From: JANQRV01 sp964533785 | GTDB taxonomy: Bacteria; Bacteroidota; Bacteroidia; Chitinophagales; Saprospiraceae | Reading direction: 5' to 3' | NCBI GenBank assembly: GCA_964533785.1 | Contig: CAZHNG010000293.1 | Span: forward strand, 1 to 8,489 | DNA length: 8,489 nucleotides | Shown here: positions 5,553-8,489 of the stretch, piece by piece | How the letters are laid out: each line of letters opens with the position of its first letter | Numbering within the stretch: position 1 is the first letter of the stretch | Position numbers and translations under genes: made by a program | The notes under the pieces: model-generated | Told to the model about the DNA's origin: nothing | Database searches by the model: none | The model's input: the letters and a program-made list of their open reading frames with translations, nothing else

Positions 5553-6920
5553 ATGAAATTATCAACGAGTGTCCTTTTATTATCCACCATTTTGCTCTTT
5601 TCTTGCACTAACCAGAAAAAAAGAATTATTGAAAAATATCAATTTGCATCCTCTGAGGAATTAGGGATGAGTTCTGATAGCCTGCAAAAAATTGAATCCA
5701 TGGTTTTGGAATTTGTAAATGACAGAAAATTTCCCGGAGCTGTAACATTGATCGCTAAAAATGGAAAGATCATTTACGAATCCGAAGTGAGGTGGTCCGA
5801 CTCTTCGCGGACAGAGCCTTACCGTAAAAACCATTTGTTCAGACTGGCGAGCATGACAAAACCCGTGGTTTCTGTGGCCGCGATGCAATTGGTCGAAAAC
5901 AACAAGATAGGCCTTCAAGACCCGGTCAGCAAGTACATTCCTGCTTTCGATTCAATGGAAATTCTGGTAGAGTTCAATCCCAATGACACCACTTGGACAA
6001 GCAGCCCAGCCAAAACCCAGCCAACTATCCATCAGTTGCTGACCCATACTGCAGGAATAACAGGCGGACTCGGAGATCCTTCCGTCAACGGTGGTGCTAT
6101 GGTGGATAAATTCGGAATTCCCGCCTTGATTACACATCACGACCTCACCAATGAACAAACAACAAACAAAATAGGAAAGCTCCCGCTAAGCTATGAGCCA
6201 GGGGAGAAATGGATGTATGGGCTAAATACCGATGTTTTGGGTCGGATTATCGAAGTGGCCTCAGGAATGGAACTTGATGATTATATAAGAAAGCATATTA
6301 CCAGGCCAATTGGAGCAGAAACCTTAGATTTCTATTTTGACGACCCAAGTGCCAAAGAAAACCTGACAGAATTATTCTTTACTGATTCAACGGGTCGTTT
6401 TGTTTCTAAACCTGATATGGAGCATTACAAGTCCAAGCCTCCCCACCAACAGTACTTTATAAGTCAGTTTATTTCTACTCCAGATAGAGAAGCTCTATAC
6501 ATCGCTAACTTTCCTGTTGAAGGTGCAAAAAAACACTTTCCTGGTGGTAGTGGAATGACAGGTACGGCAAGAGATTATTTTCTTTTCTGCCAGACCATGT
6601 TAAATGACGGAAAACTAGGTGATGTGCAACTGTTAAGACCAGAAACTGCAAAGCTTATGCACAAGGATCAGCTTGATACCCTAGCCTTTCCTAAACCTGG
6701 CTCAAGATTTGGCTATGGTTTTGAGGTAACTACTGCAGACCATCCAAGAAGACCAGAAGGAACTTACAGTTGGGGTGGCGCATTCAGCACTATCTTTTGG
6801 ATTGATCCAGCAAACGAATTGGTAGTCATCCAACTACGACAGGCCACGGCAACCTCTAATACAGGCGATATCAATTCCAGGCTTGAACAAATCGTATACA
6901 GTGCACTTTTAAAGGAATAA
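5553..6920 (+). CDS. Lipoprotein serine hydrolase of the beta-lactamase/class C (S12) family
   Basis: The 455-residue protein starts with a lipoprotein signal peptide whose lipobox LFSC puts the acylated cysteine at 18. It is therefore anchored in a membrane facing the periplasm or the cell surface. The rest is one beta-lactamase-fold domain (about 40-450). The nucleophile motif S100-M-T-K103 is intact, QLLTHTAGI (161-169) is typical of the family, and the second motif is Y222-G-L-N. W407-G-G takes the place of the KTG triad, as in many esterase or peptidase-like members, so penicillin hydrolysis is unlikely. ATG 5553 is chosen because it places the signal peptide correctly. ATG 5532 would add seven polar residues and overlap the receptor gene, and a TTG at 5496 is implausible. 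The 13-nt gap after the receptor stop indicates co-transcription, presumably under the same operator. Its substrate is unknown. Confidence 0.92.
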   Translation: MKLSTSVLLLSTILLFSCTNQKKRIIEKYQFASSEELGMSSDSLQKIESMVLEFVNDRKFPGAVTLIAKNGKIIYESEVRWSDSSRTEPYRKNHLFRLASMTKPVVSVAAMQLVENNKIGLQDPVSKYIPAFDSMEILVEFNPNDTTWTSSPAKTQPTIHQLLTHTAGITGGLGDPSVNGGAMVDKFGIPALITHHDLTNEQTTNKIGKLPLSYEPGEKWMYGLNTDVLGRIIEVASGMELDDYIRKHITRPIGAETLDFYFDDPSAKENLTELFFTDSTGRFVSKPDMEHYKSKPPHQQYFISQFISTPDREALYIANFPVEGAKKHFPGGSGMTGTARDYFLFCQTMLNDGKLGDVQLLRPETAKLMHKDQLDTLAFPKPGSRFGYGFEVTTADHPRRPEGTYSWGGAFSTIFWIDPANELVVIQLRQATATSNTGDINSRLEQIVYSALLKE

Positions 6921-6944
6921 ATTAGGGTATCCCTGAAAATTAAC

Positions 6945-7083
6945 AGGCTATCTCTTAACCGCATTATTACTAAATACCCTCGTTCTAAAAAGGAGTCATC
7001 CCGAATCTTGAACTTGTCAAAACCCGGGATGACTCCTTTTTATCCGCATTCTAAAATAAGGGAACAGGATTTCAAGATAGCCT
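6945..7083. repeat. 9-bp inverted repeat enclosing the terminator region
   Basis: AGGCTATCT (6945-6953) and AGATAGCCT (7075-7083) are perfect inverted copies at the edges of the 139-bp spacer between convergent genes, and the right copy overlaps the stop codon of the M1 peptidase. It could be the end pair of a small palindromic element or a long-range RNA pairing. No flanking direct duplication is seen, so it may be chance. Confidence 0.3.
6987..7041. terminator. Bidirectional intrinsic terminator, 17-bp perfect inverted repeat
   Basis: Arms AAAAAGGAGTCATCCCG (6987-7003) and its exact reverse complement (7025-7041) surround a 21-nt loop. Each strand ends in a run of five T after the G+C-rich stem, so it can stop transcription of both the serine hydrolase gene and the convergent M1 peptidase gene. 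The core GTCATCCCG...CGGGATGAC resembles dispersed palindromes found in many bacterial genomes, which may have been its source. Confidence 0.85.
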
Positions 7084-8489
7084 AGTTTCCACTATTACTA
7101 TTGTTGTTATCACTATTATTCTTCTGTTGTAAAGCGCGCTGCATTGGATTGCCGGCACCACTGCCACCTCTGCGTCTCTGACTACCCTTAAACAACTCAA
7201 AGCGAGAAGCCTCTTGGGTTTCCGGCCAATAATTGTTATCTCTGTTAGTATCAGCTGTTTCTAAAAGCGGGTCCAAAATGATTTTCTCTACTTCTTTTTC
7301 AAAGAAAAACACCTTATTCACATTTTCATTATCCTTTTGCCAGATCTGAACGGGTACTCTTACGATTTCGGAGGTACCGTCAACAAATTGGAATTCAAGA
7401 ATGATAGGCATGACCAGACCACCTATATTATCAAAGTTGATTGAATAGTAGTGGTAACCTGCATCCAAAAATGCTTTTTCATCCGGAGATAATGTACTTA
7501 GGTAGCGCTCATAAGCTGCTTTGTCTTCCGGTGTGACGTCCAGCGGATCATAGGTATTATAGAAATCCTTCATAGTAGGATCGCGCTCCACCAATGACTC
7601 CATAGCTTCATAACGCTGATCTCCAATGTACTTGGGGGATTGTTCTCTCTTAGCTTTAGCCAAGGTCTTCTCCAACTCAGGATCTTTGGTATCCACCTGG
7701 AACCACTTTACCTTATTGATGGCAATATCAACGTGATCTGTAGAGTAGAACCAACCTCTCCAGAACCAATCTAAATCCACACCAGAAGCATCTTCCATAG
7801 TACGGAAGAAATCAGCAGGTGTCGGGTGCTTAAACATCCAGCGATTCGCATATTCTTTGAAAGCCATATCGAATAGCTCACGCCCCATGACCGTCTCTCG
7901 CAAAATGTATAAAGCGGTTGCCGGCTTTGTGTATGCATTGGGACCAAAGTTTTTCACCGATTCTGAGTTGGTCATAATTGGGGAAAGATCCTCTTTTGGT
8001 AAGCTCATATAAGAGACAATCTTTGCTGGTTGTGCTCCCCAGTCGTGATCCGTTTCCCATTCCTGACCAGCAACAGCATCCAAGAAACTGTTGATCCCTT
8101 CATCCATCCAGGTCCACTGACGCTCATCAGAGTTAACGATCATCGGGAAGTAGTTGTGACCGATCTCATGGATAATCACACCAATGTGTCCGTACTTCAT
8201 ACGCTCGGAGTAAGTACCATCAGGCTCGGTGCGGCCGTAGTTGAAAGCCACCATTGGATATTCCATCCCCATACTACCATCGATTGACCAAGCTACCGGA
8301 TATGGATAGTCAAATGTCATTCTCGAGTATACCTCAATGGTGTGGGCAATTACGCGAGTAGAAAACTTGCTCCAAAGATTATACCCCTCTTTTGGATAGG
8401 CAGACATACACATGATCGTTTTACCATTCTGCTCCAAAGCCATAGCATCCCAGATGAACTTACGGCTGGAAGCAAAGGCAAAGTCACGT
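7082..8489 (-). CDS. M1-family zinc metallopeptidase, C-terminal part
   Basis: The frame is open to the right edge, so the N-terminus lies outside the window and 468 residues are visible. The Met at 8443 is internal, since the 15 codons upstream (RDFAFASS...) continue the domain. Numbering from that Met, the zinc site is HEIGH (92-96) with the third ligand E115 in WMDEG, giving the HExxH-x18-E pattern of M1 aminopeptidases. GMEYP (59-63) replaces the GAMEN substrate motif, as is usual in Bacteroidota members. Y171 in YTKPATALYILRE aligns with the catalytic tyrosine. After the catalytic domain (to about 250) there is a C-terminal region with beta-rich character, ending in an Arg/Gly and then Asn/Ser-rich disordered tail. 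Related proteins are usually secreted or periplasmic, but the signal peptide is not visible here. It is convergent with the metal operon and has no sign of co-regulation with it. Confidence 0.93.
   Translation of the reverse strand, partial: RDFAFASSRKFIWDAMALEQNGKTIMCMSAYPKEGYNLWSKFSTRVIAHTIEVYSRMTFDYPYPVAWSIDGSMGMEYPMVAFNYGRTEPDGTYSERMKYGHIGVIIHEIGHNYFPMIVNSDERQWTWMDEGINSFLDAVAGQEWETDHDWGAQPAKIVSYMSLPKEDLSPIMTNSESVKNFGPNAYTKPATALYILRETVMGRELFDMAFKEYANRWMFKHPTPADFFRTMEDASGVDLDWFWRGWFYSTDHVDIAINKVKWFQVDTKDPELEKTLAKAKREQSPKYIGDQRYEAMESLVERDPTMKDFYNTYDPLDVTPEDKAAYERYLSTLSPDEKAFLDAGYHYYSINFDNIGGLVMPIILEFQFVDGTSEIVRVPVQIWQKDNENVNKVFFFEKEVEKIILDPLLETADTNRDNNYWPETQEASRFELFKGSQRRRGGSGAGNPMQRALQQKNNSDNNNSNSGN

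Noticed and set aside
7148..7170. Odd Arg/Gly then Asn/Ser-rich C-terminal tail of the M1 peptidase
   Set aside because: Low-complexity tails are common in such secreted Bacteroidota peptidases, and no sorting-domain pattern is recognisable.
8255..8269. GMEYP instead of GAMEN in the M1 peptidase as a sign of inactivity
   Set aside because: This variant is usual in Bacteroidota M1 members, and the zinc ligands and catalytic Tyr are intact.

Overview
The window looks like a chromosomal segment of a Bacteroidota bacterium, probably of the Cytophagia lineage. This rests on the SusC-style carboxypeptidase-regulatory-like domain at the front of the TonB-dependent receptor, promoter elements of the Bacteroidota type (TTG and TAnnTTTG), moderate-to-low G+C with A-rich translation starts, and a remnant of an ebo-cluster gene. 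No rRNA, tRNA, CRISPR array, integrase or transposase gene is visible.

Layout. At the left edge is the 3' end of a DinB-like gene (+), followed by a convergent molybdopterin adenylyltransferase gene mogA (-). Immediately upstream of mogA is a 3'-truncated eboB (TatD-like hydrolase) remnant, and beyond that a 92-bp imperfect palindrome. From about 1.48 to 6.92 kb lies the main functional unit, which appears to handle metal, most likely zinc. It has a YciC/ZagA-type COG0523 GTPase (-) and, divergent from it across a 460-bp control region, a ZnuD-like TonB-dependent receptor (+). The receptor is followed after 13 nt by a lipoprotein of the serine beta-lactamase-like hydrolase family (+). A 17-bp perfect inverted repeat separates this operon from a convergent M1-family metallopeptidase (-), which runs off the right edge.

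Regulation is the most distinctive part. A 7-1-7 inverted repeat of the form TGCAACA-N-TGTTGCA, the geometry used by Fur-family repressors, occurs three times. One copy overlaps the -7 box of the receptor promoter, one lies upstream of the GTPase gene, and a more degenerate one overlaps a -7-like box upstream of the eboB remnant and mogA. The receptor promoter also carries a Crp/Fnr-type site (ATGTGA-N6-TCACAT) centred about 41-43 bp upstream of the predicted transcription start. My reading is that a Zur-like repressor opens zinc uptake (receptor) and zinc allocation (GTPase) together when zinc is scarce, with a Crp/Fnr-type activator adding a second input. The zinc assignment comes from family resemblance and operator geometry, not from any experiment.
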